A stretch of 31,121 nucleotides of DNA from assembly GCA_934234185.1 (NCBI GenBank), contig CAKQHO010000029.1, positions 1-31,121 of the forward strand, written 5' to 3'. Under the pieces are notes generated by a model. The model ran no database searches. It had not been told where the DNA came from and saw nothing but the letters and a program-made list of their open reading frames with translations. The translations under genes and the position numbers were made by a program. How positions within the stretch are numbered: the stretch's first letter is position 1; each line of letters starts with the position of its first letter. This document shows, piece after piece, positions 30,929 through 31,121 of the stretch. The stretch comes from an uncultured Psychrobacillus sp. Its GTDB lineage: Bacteria > Bacillota > Bacilli > Bacillales_A > Planococcaceae.

Positions 30929-31121
30929 CAAATTGGAGGAGCTTCAATCCATTATAGAAGCTAATAAGCAAAAAACTATCGGTTTAGTACCAACCATGGG
31001 ATACTTACATGAGGGTCATCAAGCGTTGATGAATAAGGCGCGTTCAGAAAATGACTTGTTAGTTGCAAGTATTTTCGTTAACCCTGCACAATTTGGACCT
31101 AATGAGGATTTAGACCGTTAC
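30915..31121 (+). CDS. panC: Pantothenate synthetase PanC, 5' part only
   Basis: PanC joins pantoate and beta-alanine with ATP. Only the first 69 codons are in the window; the frame is open to the right edge. They contain the nucleotidylyltransferase signature PTMGYLHEGH (HxGH type) and IFVNPAQFGPNEDLDRY, which are diagnostic. The ATG lies 14 nt inside the panB end, with GGAGG at 30905-30909. Confidence 0.95.
   Translation, partial: MQIVNKLEELQSIIEANKQKTIGLVPTMGYLHEGHQALMNKARSENDLLVASIFVNPAQFGPNEDLDRY

Noticed and set aside
1..31121. CRISPR arrays, tRNA/rRNA genes, insertion sequences, prophage genes
   Set aside because: No spaced repeat array, cloverleaf or ribosomal RNA sequence, transposase or phage gene was found; the gene order is conserved core chromosome.

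Overview
The window is a stretch of core chromosome from an endospore-forming, low-GC Firmicute of the Bacillales. Gene content and order closely follow the Bacillus subtilis region der-gpsA-yphE-yphF-spoIVA-hbs-mtrAB-hepS-menG-hepT-ndk-cheR-aro-qcr-ypj-dapB-cca-birA-pan. AT-rich DNA, purine-rich Shine-Dalgarno sequences and frequent UUG/GUG starts fit. The intergenic repeats and gene losses suggest a Planococcaceae-like relative (Psychrobacillus/Lysinibacillus/Sporosarcina type) rather than B. subtilis itself; this placement is an inference from memory.

Layout. 1-373: edge of a GC-rich intergenic repeat, then two back-to-back hairpins, then der. 374-5347: ribosome-assembly GTPase Der, glycerol-3-phosphate dehydrogenase GpsA, small membrane protein YphE, lipoprotein YphF and the spore-coat ATPase SpoIVA. 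5348-5878: a roughly 500-nt geneless leader ahead of the HU gene hbs. 6320-10235: folE (mtrA), the TRAP gene mtrB, the menaquinone side-chain and methylation genes hepS-menG-hepT, and ndk. 10580-17616: cheR and the aromatic cluster aroC-aroB-aroH-hisC-tyrA-aroA. The trpEDCFBA block that sits between aroH and hisC in B. subtilis is absent. 17714-22221: ypiA, ypiB, ypiF and the menaquinol:cytochrome c reductase genes qcrABC. 22321-22507: a structured intergenic repeat. 22527-24939: ypjA, a YugP-type metallopeptidase where B. subtilis has ypjB, and a YitT-family gene on the minus strand (the only minus-strand gene). 25041-31121: MazG-like pyrophosphohydrolase, dapB, mgsA, bshA (bshB1 is missing), cca, birA, panB and the start of panC.

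Functionally, the chorismate genes feed tyrosine/phenylalanine synthesis (TyrA, HisC) and menaquinone; HepS/HepT/MenG finish menaquinone, and QcrABC oxidises it. There is no sign of phage, transposon, CRISPR, tRNA or rRNA. The window is mostly conserved housekeeping DNA. The unusual points are the three differences from the B. subtilis order (trp, bshB1, ypjB/yugP), the intergenic repeats, several promoters packed against terminators, and some unexplained dyads.
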